Shown here: in pieces, positions 1-12,197 of the stretch
Position numbering within the stretch: the first letter of the stretch is position 1
Layout of the letters: each line of letters opens with the position of its first letter
NCBI GenBank assembly: GCA_033030425.1
Contig: JAUFSD010000023.1
Span: 930,001-994,000, forward strand
Length of the DNA stretch: 64,000 nt
Source: Verpa conica
Taxonomy: Eukaryota; Ascomycota; Pezizomycetes; Pezizales; Morchellaceae
Direction of reading: 5' to 3'
Notes under the pieces: model-generated
What the model saw: only the letters and a program-made list of their open reading frames with translations
Database searches by the model: none
What the model was told of the DNA's origin: nothing
Translations under genes and position numbers: made by a program

Positions 1-203
1 TACACCCATAAACGCCACCCATAAACGAAAGGAAATAATAATACTAGTAATAAAAAAACTCCCAAATGACCTTTTACTGAAGTGAAGTGAAGAAAAGGAA
101 AGGAAAGGGGGGAAAACAGCCACAACACCAGTAGATCTTGCAAAAATGACGTCCTTTTTGGTTGCTCAACTCCTTCTATCACATTTCATGAAGACAGGTC
201 CAA
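1..203. other. 3' flank of the histidine kinase gene
   Basis: Short stretch beyond the stop codon of the histidine kinase, which is read leftward. It is A-rich, with GAA/GGAAA repeats around 85-115, and is probably 3' UTR and terminator. I see no gene in it. Confidence 0.5.
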
Positions 204-3001
204 CTATGACCTCAGTTTCCCCGCGCAGTACTCCGTTAATAACCGCTCTAAATCCACTAATTTGTATGGCTTCGTCATGAACCCTTTCATACCAACCGCC
301 GACGTCTTCTCAAGAGCCTCTGTTGTCGCATCTGCTGATACAGCCAGTACGATTATATTATTCCTGTCACTGGTGTATTGTGGCATTGCAAGTATTCGCT
401 CGGCGGCTTCGTAACCGTCCATGCGTGGCATCCACAAATCCATAAGGATGACATCGATAGGCTGCTCCCTTTCCACATCCATAATTTGCACAGCCTCGAC
501 TCCGTCACATGCCTCATATATTTCAGTGTATCCTAGTTTCTTGAGCATGCTTATGAGAAGCTTCCGATTGATCTTATTGTCCTCGGCCACTAATATCCGG
601 AGTGGCATCTTCTGTCCAAGATTTCTATCATATACAAGGGACTTTTTGTGACGGCTGACTTTTGCCTGAGGAGAAGGTGTCTTGGGTTTAGGCTCTGGTA
701 CGAAATTTTCTGATGGTGCCAACGGAGGGGACGAGGCAAATTGCTCATCCTGAAGAGGGGATGGGCCAGTGAAAGGACTCCTCCGAATCGGTCCAGAATC
801 CAGAGACCAATTCGACAACGGATTCGGGAGGGTTGCTCCCGTTGGTGTGGCCAAAGGAGTTCCAGGGTGGACAGCAGGTGTTCCGGGTGTGCTTGCTGAA
901 TCAGAGGGTGTTAGAGGTAATTTTATTCGGAACTCCGAGCCCTTCTGTGGCCCTTGTATTGCTGTCCGTTCACACCACAGCTCACCACCCATCTTCCGAG
1001 CAATTCCCTTTGCCACCATCAAACCCAATCCTAGCCCATCACGTTGTCGTGTCATTGATTCATCCTCCCTAGCAAAGGCCTTGAAAAGCTTCGGCAAAAA
1101 GTCCTCAGGTATACCCTCACCAGTGTCGGCAATCATAAACAGTACAGATCGAGACTTCATTGTTGCTGTAACGGCAATTTTCCCATTTTCGGTGAATTTT
1201 ACAGCGTTATGAAAAACGCTTGAAAGAAGCTTAGTCAATTGAACTCCATCAACTAAAAAAGAAGATTAGTAACTTGCATATAAGATCATTATAAGCATTA
1301 TAAAAACTTACTTATAAGGGTTTCCGGTACAGTCTCGTCGACCTGTAACTCTATTTTTACAATGCTATTAGACTCTCCTGGTCCTGCTGATTGTACTGTA
1401 ATAAGTTCACCAAGTGCTGTATCTACTGAATGTGTAGAATCAGGTCGACCTCCAGAACGTAATGAATCATGAATTATCTGCCGTAATAGTTCTCGAAGTT
1501 TCACAGGCCGTGAGCTAAGCTGTACTTTTCCGGCTGCGTCGAATAATAAGGTGCCTGAATGTGTGGGGGAAGCAGCCGCTACAACCCCATAATTTGGAAC
1601 TGCATTTTCCCGTCGCTCTATATCTGCACCTCTTTCGGCCGAAGGTGTACTCCTTCTAGATCGATCAAGCAGTGGTGATTCTCCCCTATCGTACCCATCA
1701 CGACTTGCCCCTTCGCTGAAATGCCTCATTTTATTGGGCTGGTGGTGGTGCCCATCGGGGGATACTGACTCTCTTCGTCGTTTACTTGATCGCTGAGGTA
1801 TTGAGTTTGTGAGTAACGAGTCTACTTCATCGACATCGAGCTCTGGAGATGGCGAACTATCTGAGTCTTGCGCTTGGTTTTCAAGCGAAATATGATGTGT
1901 GGGCGTTGAAGGGACTTCCATGTCGAAATCATAAGCATGAACCATGTTATCTGCAGCATCAACAGCACGCCTTGAGCTATCTAAATTAAAGATATACCAA
2001 ATTAGTACCAATTCGGAGTAGCTAAGGAGAAAGCAAAAAGTACCTTGAGCAACCTCAATGCTTTCTCGCAATGATTCCACCATATTTCGAATCTGCTTCA
2101 TATCTCCAATCTCCCATTCAGTAGCTTCCAATACAGAGGCATACATGACATCCAACATTCCCACAACTCCCTGCATCGGTGTCCGGAGCTCGTGTGATAA
2201 ACTCCGGGCGTAGGGCCTAAGCGATTGCCGAGAGGTGACAGCTTCTTGGGGAATAACTTCGTTAGGCTTTTCTGTGAATCCCTTCCCTTCCAACATCCGA
2301 TCTGTGACCTGATCCTCCAAGGCGTGCAAAAACATCTCCAACATTCCCCACCCTAACTGAGGCCTTTCCCTCAATCCATCTGCAGTCCACATAACCCCAA
2401 AATGTGCAAAACATTTACCCTTATGGAATAATGGTACGGCCAGATAGCCTTCAGGGAGGATGGGCATCGCCCCTGAATTGGGATTATTGGGTGTAAGACT
2501 CGTGAGACCGTCGGGTATGATGAGTACTTTGTCGTGTCGCATCCATTGACAGGGACAACCGTAAACCTGATATTTGTAGTCGCGGTAAAGTCCTGATTGA
2601 CCCTTGTGATCGTTGAAGTAGAAGGCCAACCCCATTAGACAAGAACCAGGCTGGCCAATAGCTGGCATTTCCACCGCAGAGTCCTCATCATCATATAATA
2701 CGCGCTTGGCCACAAACGAATACTGGGCACCCATTATCTCCGACATCCCTTCCATCAAAATCTGCCAAAAGTCGTATGTTGTCGAAGTCCGTAGCTTTTC
2801 CTTCAAATCGAATGTTTGTTCCAAGCACTTACTCTCCACATCAACAAAGTTCTCCTCCATCCGGGACCGGAATCCCGGGTCTCCCATATGTATTACGTTC
2901 ATCTCTTCCTTTGTACCGATGACGAGCGAAGCACGGCTGTAAGGATCGTGGTCGTGGGCCTCATAAGACTTGAGGCTCTTCTCCGCGTCCATTGCATTCA
3001 T
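204..3001 (-). CDS. Hybrid histidine kinase (GAF-like, HisKA, HATPase, receiver)
   Basis: Predicted sensor kinase that autophosphorylates on His and passes phosphate to its own receiver, probably feeding a Ypd1-type phosphorelay. Exons, 5' to 3' on the minus strand: 3001-2044, 1980-1312, 1252-204, giving 891 aa. Residues about 55-240 look like a GAF-type sensory region. The H-box SHELRTPMQG has its phospho-acceptor His near residue 270. The N-box HNAVKFTENG lies near 557, DTGEGIP near 585 and GLGLGLMVAKG near 616. The C-terminal receiver starts at LRILVAEDN (about 760), with Asp 814 in LMDLWMP and Lys 870 in MTKPY. No membrane segment is visible, so it is probably cytosolic. About 280 residues, many Ser/Pro-rich, separate the H-box from the N-box. 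The first intron (63 nt) is open and in frame, so its retention would add 21 residues. Class assignment is solid; the fungal HHK group is not settled. Confidence 0.9.
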
Positions 3002-4349
3002 TCGAAAAGTGGGTGGCAGAGGTCACCACCCGAGTATTTGAATGATATTACCTACCTGGCCCGGCAAAAACGGTTGACGTCTTGTCACCCCGGTGTATGC
3101 ACGACGGAGGAGGGGTGGTAAGTTAGGCGTTGATGAGTGCTTTGCCTAGACTCTACTCCAAAATGTGATCTGTGACAAAATAGATCCTCTGCAGGATGGA
3201 GGTGGTTATGTATATCTTAAGGCGTGCGTGCGTGGGTAAAATACGTGGAGGCTGATTTCCCGGGTGGTCGAATAGGCTACCACGGTACCTGTGCTTATTT
3301 TTGATGATTTGGGGAAAGAATTGCGGCGCGATGACGAAGTAGCTATCGAAGAGATGTATATACTGTTGTTACTGTGTTCCACCTTTTTTCTTCCCTACTT
3401 TACTTTCTTTTTCTCCCCCTGTGTGGTTCTCGTTCGTTCTAAGTCTGAGTAGGCAAGGTAGTACAATTAGTGTTGACACGATGAGAGTAGAATAATAGGC
3501 GATCAAAAGGTATGAGGGAGCGGCAAAAAAAGAAAAGAGCCTGATGCAGAAGAGGTACATACCAGATAGCTAGCCACAGGGAGGTCTTTGGTCATAAAAA
3601 AAATAAAAAAGCGTCACCCGGAAGAGGTAGCGGAGACCGATTGTCCAGACCGCCGTTGGCGGATGTACGGAAGTGGGGGGGGGGGGGGGTTGTGTGGGTT
3701 TCAAGGCGATGTTGCTACTCCTAGAACTGATGGCCGGAAAGATGGATGAAGAATTGGAATTGGGTATCGGTATCGGATTACGGGTGGCGGACTGACGATG
3801 TGTCTCGGAGTCTTTTGATCTTTGAAAACTGAAGAATAAATCTGTAGCTTGAGAAGCACGCGAAATACACAGCACCCACGATATGGGATAAGTCGATAGA
3901 CGAGCAGTTTAGTCAAGCACGGATTCATAGATGGACGTTTCTTTCTTGATCACCGTGAGACGAGATATGTCTCTGACGAGAATATCGATTCCTCTTTCTG
4001 GCTCTTTCTGTTTCCTATCGAACAGAACAACTCTCTGAGGCCTACTTGCCTATTCCCTATTTTTTCTCTTGCCTGCCCACCTGCTGCTGCTCTTTCTCTC
4101 CAGATCTCTCCCTATCCTTCTTCCTTGTATCTCTGTCTCTCCTTCCCTGTGTTTCGTGATCTCTCATTCGCCCCTGACCTTCATCCGCTCTAGCTTAGGT
4201 GTTCACGCGCTTCAACAGAGTAATTTGTCCTCCTCCTCAATAAGTCTATCACCCAGATGAATGACTAGGCTGCAGGACAGCAGCAGGTAGAGGGGTGGAT
4301 GGAGAGGGGTTAGAGGAAAGATCCCCAGACTAGGTACCCGTGTGTATGT

Positions 4350-4455
4350 CTGGCTGGCTGACTGGCTGGCTGACTGGCTGACTGGTTGTCTGGTTGACTG
4401 GCTGACTGGCTGACTAGCTGACTAGCTGACTAGCTGGCTGGCTTGTTGTCTAGCT

Positions 4456-4456
<1 letters not shown>
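4350..4456. repeat. CTGG/CTGA tetranucleotide array
   Basis: About 107 bp of imperfect tandem tetramers of the CTGG, CTGA and CTAG type. The run includes TGTC interruptions and ends just before a CTG triplet run. It lies outside any coding region. Confidence 0.9.

Positions 4457-4481
<25 letters not shown>
4457..4481. repeat. (GCT)8 triplet repeat
   Basis: Eight perfect GCT triplets directly follow the CTGG/CTGA array. Two further partial GCTG runs occur within 40 bp. Non-coding. Confidence 0.9.
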
Positions 4482-4489
<8 letters not shown>

Positions 4490-5240
4490 TACACTGTGCT
4501 GCTGCTACTGGCGTCGGGAGAAAAAAGGATGAAAGTTTACACCAGCCGATCACCGGCGAGGAATTCTTGTGTTGCCGGAAACCCTAGAATACTTTCTGAT
4601 GAGTGACGCGGTATTGACTTGTGACTGGCGAGTGATAGGTGCGCAGGGTGCTGGCTGCAGCAGTGCTGTCTGTTGCTGTTTCCGTCGGTCACTCACAACC
4701 GCCCTTCGCTCGCGTCTTTCTCTCGCCCACCCAAAGGGGCAAAGCTGCGGGTAACTGTGGGGGTCTTGCTGGCTGTTCTTTTCTTGTTACAGTCGGGCGA
4801 TCTCTGTTCCCCCCTAGTGCAACACACAGCCGAGTCTACCGCCCGCTCTCGCGGTCTGGACCGTCTCGGATTCCCCAGCGGTATGCTGCCTGGAACCCAC
4901 TCGCCCCCCCCATATTCACTCCCCTTCCTTAAAAAGATACTAGCCCTTCCCTGACTGCTGCCCCACGTTCTCGTGTATTCTATCGCTCGACGCAATCTTC
5001 TCCACGCCCCCCCCCCAGGCGTACCAACTGTGTGCACTTTTGTTCCTCCTCGAGCTCCAGTGAGTATCTATCAACACACCCGTGTATGCAGCCTGTGCTA
5101 CATTCAGATACCGCCTGTAACAGTGCTTGGCCCAAACGCACCTGTCTAGAAATACCCAAACACCGGTGCGCGCTAATATGTGCGCGATCTAATCTAAACT
5201 TTGTACCTGCTCTCTCCGTGTCGGATGGCCCGCGAGAAAG

Positions 5241-5262
5241 AAAAAAAAAAAAAAAAAAAAAA
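5241..5262. repeat. 22-nt poly(A) run
   Basis: Uninterrupted run of 22 A residues. No target-site duplication or retroposon body is visible next to it, so it is listed only as a homopolymer. Confidence 0.85.
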
Positions 5263-7014
5263 GGCCGGCCCAGACTGTCGGTGGCAGCAGGCATATCTCC
5301 CCTTTCGTTGAGGCAACCCCTGTATCAGCGTCATCATGCCTTCTGCACCCTCCGCCATCTAGAAATTCTAGACCGCCGTCCATCGCATCGGTGTCCTTAT
5401 TTGACTCTCTCTTCCCCTTCTGTACCCACCAAACACGAGAGTACATACAACTCACTTATCAGTACCCTTTGCAACACAGGAATTCTCCCACCTATCGCAC
5501 CCACAACAACGTGTATCACTTAAAGTTAGAGTGTCGTACATACCATACAAACCGTACAAACCGTACATACCATACAAACCATACATAATACATATTGCAC
5601 TATCGTTACATTTACACCTACATCTACATGTAGCTATGTGTGGCTCCACATCTTGGCGCGGTAATCGTAGAACTCAGAATTCGCTAAGTAAAGATCTTCA
5701 CGTTTGTAAGAGCGCCTCCTCGGCTGGGTACCCTACAAGCCCGGTCACGGCAGCCAGCACGCGGCAAATGGTAAGGAAGCCGATACAGAGGAGGGGAAGA
5801 ATAAGTGTCAGTGCTAGCTATCAGCTGCAGCCAGGTGCCTCTCTCCTCCCACAGCATAAAGGCTTTAGCATAGGCTTATAACTGCCGAGCCCGAATGCGA
5901 ACGCAAACGCTGCAGCCGTCCGAGGACTTTAGCCCGTGGTGCTGAGCTTCAGCAAATATCATTTTCCATACACGAGTCGATTTGTTTCCTTTATTCTGAT
6001 CCTATCATGACTCGCATCTTTACGCAAGTCCATCGACATTCAGCACGAAACAGATGCCGTGATCCAGTTGAAACCTCACGCAACTCCAATGAATCAATCG
6101 AGAAGGTCAGGATGAAGGAACGCACGCACGCACGGGACTCTATACTCCATCAATCCAAAGGGGGGGACGGGAATCACAGCCTAGGGCAAAGTTTACGCCT
6201 AGTGCTTCGAGACTTCGAGACCTTCATTACGTTAAGATACATAATCTTATTATAGGATCCAGATCCTGGGCCGCCACGCGCAGCTCCGCGGTCCTTGAGC
6301 CCAACCAGGGGTTTGGACGTCAAAGACCTTGATATTTAAAGTGTAAAACACTCATTACTGGTAATCCGGCCGTTCCAATTTCTCTCTTTTGACGCTCTGC
6401 ATTAAACAAAAGCCGATTATTCGCTTAGCCCATTCCGTGTACCCGCCCTGCGCGTAATTAATTTGGCGTGGCTACATGTTTGTCGCGCCACCCCTTAATT
6501 CAACCTCTCAGATGTAGCGCTCTCGCCGGATGAGGTAACCCGGCGTCTGTTGTAACCGAACGGTCTAGACCTGTGGCTAGTACACGCCCTGACACCCGGC
6601 ACAAACGCTCGATACATCCACGCATATACTTCCATACAGGTGCCAGAGGCGTAGAAGGAAAGGAGTCCATGCGGAAATAGTAAACTAGGCTATAAACATC
6701 CCGTTCCTCCTTCTAAGGAAAGGAAAACATCTCAGAGCACATATGAACGGGTACGGATCTGTAACCTCATACCTAACACGCTGCCCATACCCAACATGCT
6801 GCATATCTCCAACCTTACTTTACTTATCAGATAGCCTGGCACGCGTTGCCATGTATGCCATCGGTACAAGCATGATACCTACCAAAGCCAGTATATATCT
6901 GGCCTTTCGATTATCGATACGTAGGCAAAGCATGATAGGTACCCATACCCGGCCCAACCCAAGGTAAGTATTTCACCCCCATAGATGTTCTAGACCTACT
7001 GGAAGGATTGCGGG

Positions 7015-7063
7015 GTAAGGTATATGTATATGAGGCAAATATATATACATATTCCTACCCTGG
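7015..7063. repeat. Imperfect AT-rich inverted repeat
   Basis: Two arms of about 19 nt (GGGTAAGGTATATGTATAT and the complement of ATATATACATATTCCTACCC) flank a spacer of about 10 nt. About 16 of 19 positions pair. It could form a hairpin or be a transposon remnant. No gene is nearby. Confidence 0.5.
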
Positions 7064-8000
7064 TTCAGGTTGAGGCTTCCTTCCCACTTTGGGAGGGGGG
7101 AACTTTACAACCCGGAAAAACCCCTTCCTTGTCTTTAGCGATAGAGCCGCTCTGAGGACTCAACCCGAGTATCTATATGATACCGGCTGGTACACCCTCA
7201 CGCCCTCCCCGCTCCCCGCTCCCAAAGGTAAGATCCTGAAATGACGCGAGCTGATTTGCAGTTGGGTTTGCTTTTTATGACGTCTTTTGCTTTTTGTAAG
7301 GCGGACTCGGCACGTACCGATACTGCGGTGCACATCGCCTAGGCCCTGAGAATCACTCTCGCGGCGCTGAGGTTAATCCGGAGTGGGTCAATGTACTTGT
7401 ATACTTACTCAAGCCGAGCAGTATATGTATGTACGCACTGCCCTCGGGGAAGCGAGCCGGGGACAATGTCCACCAAGCAGCTGAAACACCGCCTTTATCG
7501 ATTATAGCGCACCATTCATGTAGATAATATATGCAGACTCTTTTGTTAGGTGCCCATACATGCATGCGTAGACACCGTACATGTAACAAACAAAGATCGG
7601 TCTATGATGACCGAATCGCCAAGGGGTAGGAAAAAGGAAAGAGAATCCCCCCCCTTCGTATCGATGTTCTGGCATCCACTACCTACCTACATCTGGGATG
7701 TTGAATCAGAAGTCAGGAGTACGTACTGTATGGGCAGGAATGTTGAATCGCTACAACTGGTGTTTTACTACGATATGTCTGATCTCGGCATGTTTGTGCC
7801 CCATTCAAACTACACATTAATAAAAGTATTCTTCCGGGTGTCCACTCTGTGGTAAATATTAGCTAGGTTAGAGAGGCCTATCTGTTTTGGATAAATCACT
7901 TTACCTCCTGCGACAGCCTTCCTAGCCTAGCTAGGTTATTACGGGCAGGTTACCGCAATTAAGGCTACAAGCACATATACAAGCAAGCCTAACAGAAAGT

Positions 8001-11000
8001 ATGGATTCTAAAGCTGATAGTTTCTTACCTTTAGGCTGGGGTTGGCTCTTCTACCCTTAGACACTGAAGTCTTTACCCGTTGTCAACACCTAGCTGAGAG
8101 TTTCGAGCCATCGTTGGTGATGATGATTAATCCCCAAACTCGGATCCTGGCTTCTGCCCGACCCGTTCTTGGGAGTGATAGAGTCACGGGATTGGACCGA
8201 GTCACGGAGCATCAAGATTACATTCTATTTTTTTTTTGGCTGAATCTAGATCCAAGAGTCGCCCACCAGCGGGATAACGATTTTAAGAATCATCGTGAAC
8301 ACCAGACCAGCCACCACAACGGTCGAGACTTTTGTCGGCCCGAGCCCAAAGCCCAAGCACAAGCACAAGCACAAGCCCAAGCCCAAAGCTCAAGCCACAC
8401 TTCTTCTCAATTGCTCGTGGCTACTACTAATATAATAATAATCATAATAATAATTTGTAGTATTCCGATTGTGGGCCTACTTGGTGTAGTGTGAGAATCG
8501 TGGAGGAGGATTAAATTCAGGTTGACCCACCACCACAACCACCAACAACAACAATAACACCGGCCGGCGCTTGACCCCAGGATTACAGTACAGGATCACT
8601 GCGCATGCTAGCAATGTTTTTAAGCTATTACAAACCTAAACAGAGCTACTCACGGAACTCCGCATTGTGGTTCCGGCTGATGCAGAGAGAATAAAAAAGA
8701 AAAAAGGATTTTCTATTTAGTTGGTCGTAAAAACACGGGTTTCTGCGCTTGTTCATGGGTTCACTTGAACCTTGCCCTCTGTTTTTTTTTTTTTTTCTCT
8801 CCCGCACCCGTGTTCGCGCGCCAGTGTGCGGCAAACCTAGTAGCCGTCAGTGGCACAAACACCGGGCAAGCGCAGGCCCTTCGGCACTCGAAGCCTGTAA
8901 TGGTAGCTGAGTTGGGAAAGTGAAATCTACCGTTGAGGGAATCCACATAAACTATAACGCTCTAAAATTCCTAAACATTTTATCAACTCAATCGGGTGCC
9001 GCCCGGTCTTTAAAATGGGGAGGGCTTGGAGCATATATTAGACTACAGAGCGGGTATAAAAAAATAATAAAATAAAATAAAAAATAAAAAATAAAAAAAA
9101 TTTAATATGAACTGCGGCATTATATAGATCATCACCTGTATATCTCTCACCGTGATATGATCAAGTCCTAAAGGGATGAGTCGAGATCTCGGCCTAGCTT
9201 TGGCCAGGGGGGTAGTAGCGAAAGCTTATCCTCTTCTCGGATCTGCTGCCCGAAACCTATCTCCTACGTGGTAGCTAGCTGTCCTCATGAGCGTTTGATG
9301 CCTCCTTCAATGGTAGCTTTATAGTCGGTCATGAACCCTTTGGGTTCCAGACCAGGTCGGGAGCGTGGTCTTAGGTAAATAACATACGATTATACACTGC
9401 ATGTAGGTTTAAGATTTTAGGATATTTTTTTTAGGAGGGAGCTCAATTGACGTGAGATTCATGTTTCGCTCGATGGTAGGTGCTATGGACTGGAACGGTC
9501 CTATTTAAGTTTCCAGAGGCATTGACCAGTATATATCATGTTATTTATTATCGTGGGATCTGTTCTTTGTGGAATGTATTACAAGATCGTGCCCCAAAGG
9601 TAAGGTCTTCATATGGCATGCGATGTTTGAGTAATGACAGGTTGGACACCTTAGTTTTACTTAATACTTATCCTATCGGTACTCTCCGGAATACTGGACC
9701 AAACCTTTGGGTTTCTGTTTCGGTATCCAGGTCCATGGAAGGAGTTACTACGCTCGAGTGATAACTAGTGAACGACTGGAGCACTCAATGGGGACAACCA
9801 TTCCGCGTGTCTAAAAAATTTTGATAGTGCGACATTTAATTTAACAAGACTTCCATACGCCGCATGGAACTTTGGATCAATGTAGAGATGGCACAGACAC
9901 TAGCCATGCTGGTGACAACTTGCTCGTGGAACTATAGGCTCCCATTAAGTCGCCGAGAAGCTTTTCACGGAGATACAGTTCTTGACTGAGCGATCGCCGA
10001 AACCTAGGATTGGCGCATATATGAGACCTTCGGTTCCAGCTCTGAGCCGGATGAGCTTGTCAGTACGGTCTGATACCCAGAGAGCGGCCCAAGAGCATGC
10101 AGATGCGGATACAGATATCACGCTACCAACCCCCCACACAACAGGTGGGATCTGTGATACTTTATTCAGCAATACTGTAGGCCTCTCGGCCACAGTTATA
10201 GGGCTACGGTTGTAAAGATTTTTGTTCTGCGGGCCCCTCAGCAAAAATATTTACGGCTCGGGGGGGGGGGTGGTTTTGCCAAGATATTTCCGTCCAAGCT
10301 TAGGGCAAAGTATAGTCACCGGTTCGAACCCGAGGTGCAACAGCGCTTATAACGAAGATCGATCTCCCCGTCCCTTACATATCGGCTTCCGTATCGGGCC
10401 GTGATCCGGGAGGCGGGTTCCGGGCGTTTGCGCCCGGCCTGTGGTTACTGAGAACCAATGACTCTCGGTATATACGTATCTGTTTTATGATTGATGACCA
10501 GGTCTGGAGCGAAACTACTTTGGGTTATTTTTAGACCTAGAGGTTATAAGAAAAATGGAATTTCTGTTTCTATGCAGAGGATAGTGAATTATCTTGAGGC
10601 TATTCGTCTCTATTAGAGGTAAGTCAAAAAATATGGCTACCTTCTAAATATTTTAGAGGTTTTCAGATAGAACTATTTATTGTAGGTAGATGTTGTGTGT
10701 AATTTTACAGGATAATAGAGTTAGCCTAGGCGAACATGGGGTCAGGTTCCTAATTGGTAGTAAAGAATAGGGAGAAAGTATACATTAAGACTTTTGGGCG
10801 GTCTTTTTTTCCCGGAGGTTGGGAAGGCTTTTTAGGCGCGTCTCGGTCTGTTGTGATGTGCTATTACCGGCCGGGTAACATTTAGGCGTAAGAGGACAGC
10901 GGGTAATTCATAGAGTGTGGGCCCAGCTTTGTTTGGTCTTTCTCTATTGTTATTTTATGGAAATTATTTCATATAAATCATTAGACCCATGCTTTAGATA

Positions 11001-12197
11001 CGCGATGTTTGTTTCCCTATACGCGCGCGCAGGTCTCACTATATGAAACTTATTCCTTAGGGATATATCGCTAAAAAATACCTCAAACACTGTATATAAC
11101 ATATACTAACATCTAATTTCTTGAACCTTCCAGAAACAACCTGCCGAGGGCGATCCTGTTGTAACCAACACGCCAGCTTCCCACAAAACGGCATTTGTCA
11201 ACCCCGTGATCATAAGGATCTGGACCTCAGCCCTGCGGTCTATATGTTGTGATATATTGGCGTCACAAGATATATTCTGACTTGGTAGATATCTGGGGTA
11301 ACGTGAATCTCTGATTAGCCAATGTTTAGGATACTGATAAACGGGCTTTTGTATGATGCGGTGGCGTTACGTCATGAGTAGTGGTAGGGGCTGACTATTC
11401 CCAGCAGTCCAAGATGTGGCCTTTGTCCGTGAAAACACTGTAGACAATGCTCCAAGGTATTAATTAGTGGGTAAATCTGATTGATTGATTATTTGTAATA
11501 CATGGAAGTGGGTAAAGCTCTTTAGGCTCGGAGGATATAGATTGTCATGTTGGTGGGTTTTTTTGCGACGGTTAGCTGAAAGCTAATAAACAGCCGAATA
11601 TCAAGGGTTCTTCTTAATATCATAATTTCTGTTAAATGTGATATATTATCTTGGGATTTAGATTAAGTCAAAATCTATAGTTTTGCATAATCATCTTGAA
11701 TACCCGGAGTTTTATAGAAGTTACATTAAGTTAGGTATGACTAATACTATTCGATTGACTTACTGACGTTTATCTCCTTGGGGTTTATGTGTTTATAGGT
11801 ATAGCGGAAAAAGAAACGTGCTTAATTTTGCGTTTTCAGATATCATATTGTAACGGGTGATCCTTAGTATACTATTTACCTATTAGGTCAGTATCAGCCC
11901 CTATTAGGGATTTGCACAACCACAACAATATTTGATCTTAGCCTATGTTCAATTAAACTGGGTCCATAGAAAGAATCTATGTCACCTCCTATTTGTGAAT
12001 AATTGATCAAGGGCTTAACAACACTTATTTTGGCTGATCGAGTGATAATTTATGATTTCAGCTATAATTCATCTATAGTTAGGTAATAGAGCAAGCTAGG
12101 TACAGTAGTTAGGATATCTTACCCTATCTGAGCATGTACAAATATCTCTCCTATCTACAATAATATGATCTACTTGCTGATACAGCTAGCCATATAC
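8001..12197. other. AT-rich gene-free region
   Basis: No coding region recognised. The first kilobase has CAAGCACAAG-type and AAT-type simple repeats (8346-8460), and 9060-9105 is an A/T-only tract. From about 10430 onward the sequence becomes strongly AT-rich with many stop codons in all frames, which fits decayed repeats. Short open frames at 9480, 9945 and 10222 match no domain that I know. Confidence 0.6.
8346..8398. repeat. CAAGCM hexamer repeat
   Basis: About 53 bp of imperfect CAAGCC/CAAGCA hexamers, which would encode Ala-Gln in one frame. The surrounding open frame (8042-8494) shows no other protein-like feature, so I treat it as a simple repeat. Confidence 0.75.

Larger units (their letters stand above)
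3002..8000. other. Gene-poor upstream region with simple repeats
   Basis: Five kilobases upstream of the histidine kinase without a convincing gene. It holds a 15-nt G run at about 3675, a pyrimidine-rich tract at about 4030-4260, the CTGG/CTGA array, a 22-nt A run at 5241-5262 and a short CATACAAAC-type repeat at about 5535-5590. Open frames here (for example 4639-5037 on both strands and 5032-5523) overlap each other and have repeat-driven composition with no recognisable domain. The part next to 3002 is presumably the promoter and 5' UTR of the kinase. Confidence 0.6.

Noticed and set aside
5032..5523. 163-codon open frame on the plus strand.
   Set aside because: It runs through a 22-nt A run giving poly-Lys, overlaps frames on the other strand, and shows no domain or splice partner.
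10310..10345. GGTTCGAACCC, a strong match to a pol III B-box.
   Set aside because: No properly spaced A-box and only three base pairs in the T-stem, so no tRNA or SINE can be supported.
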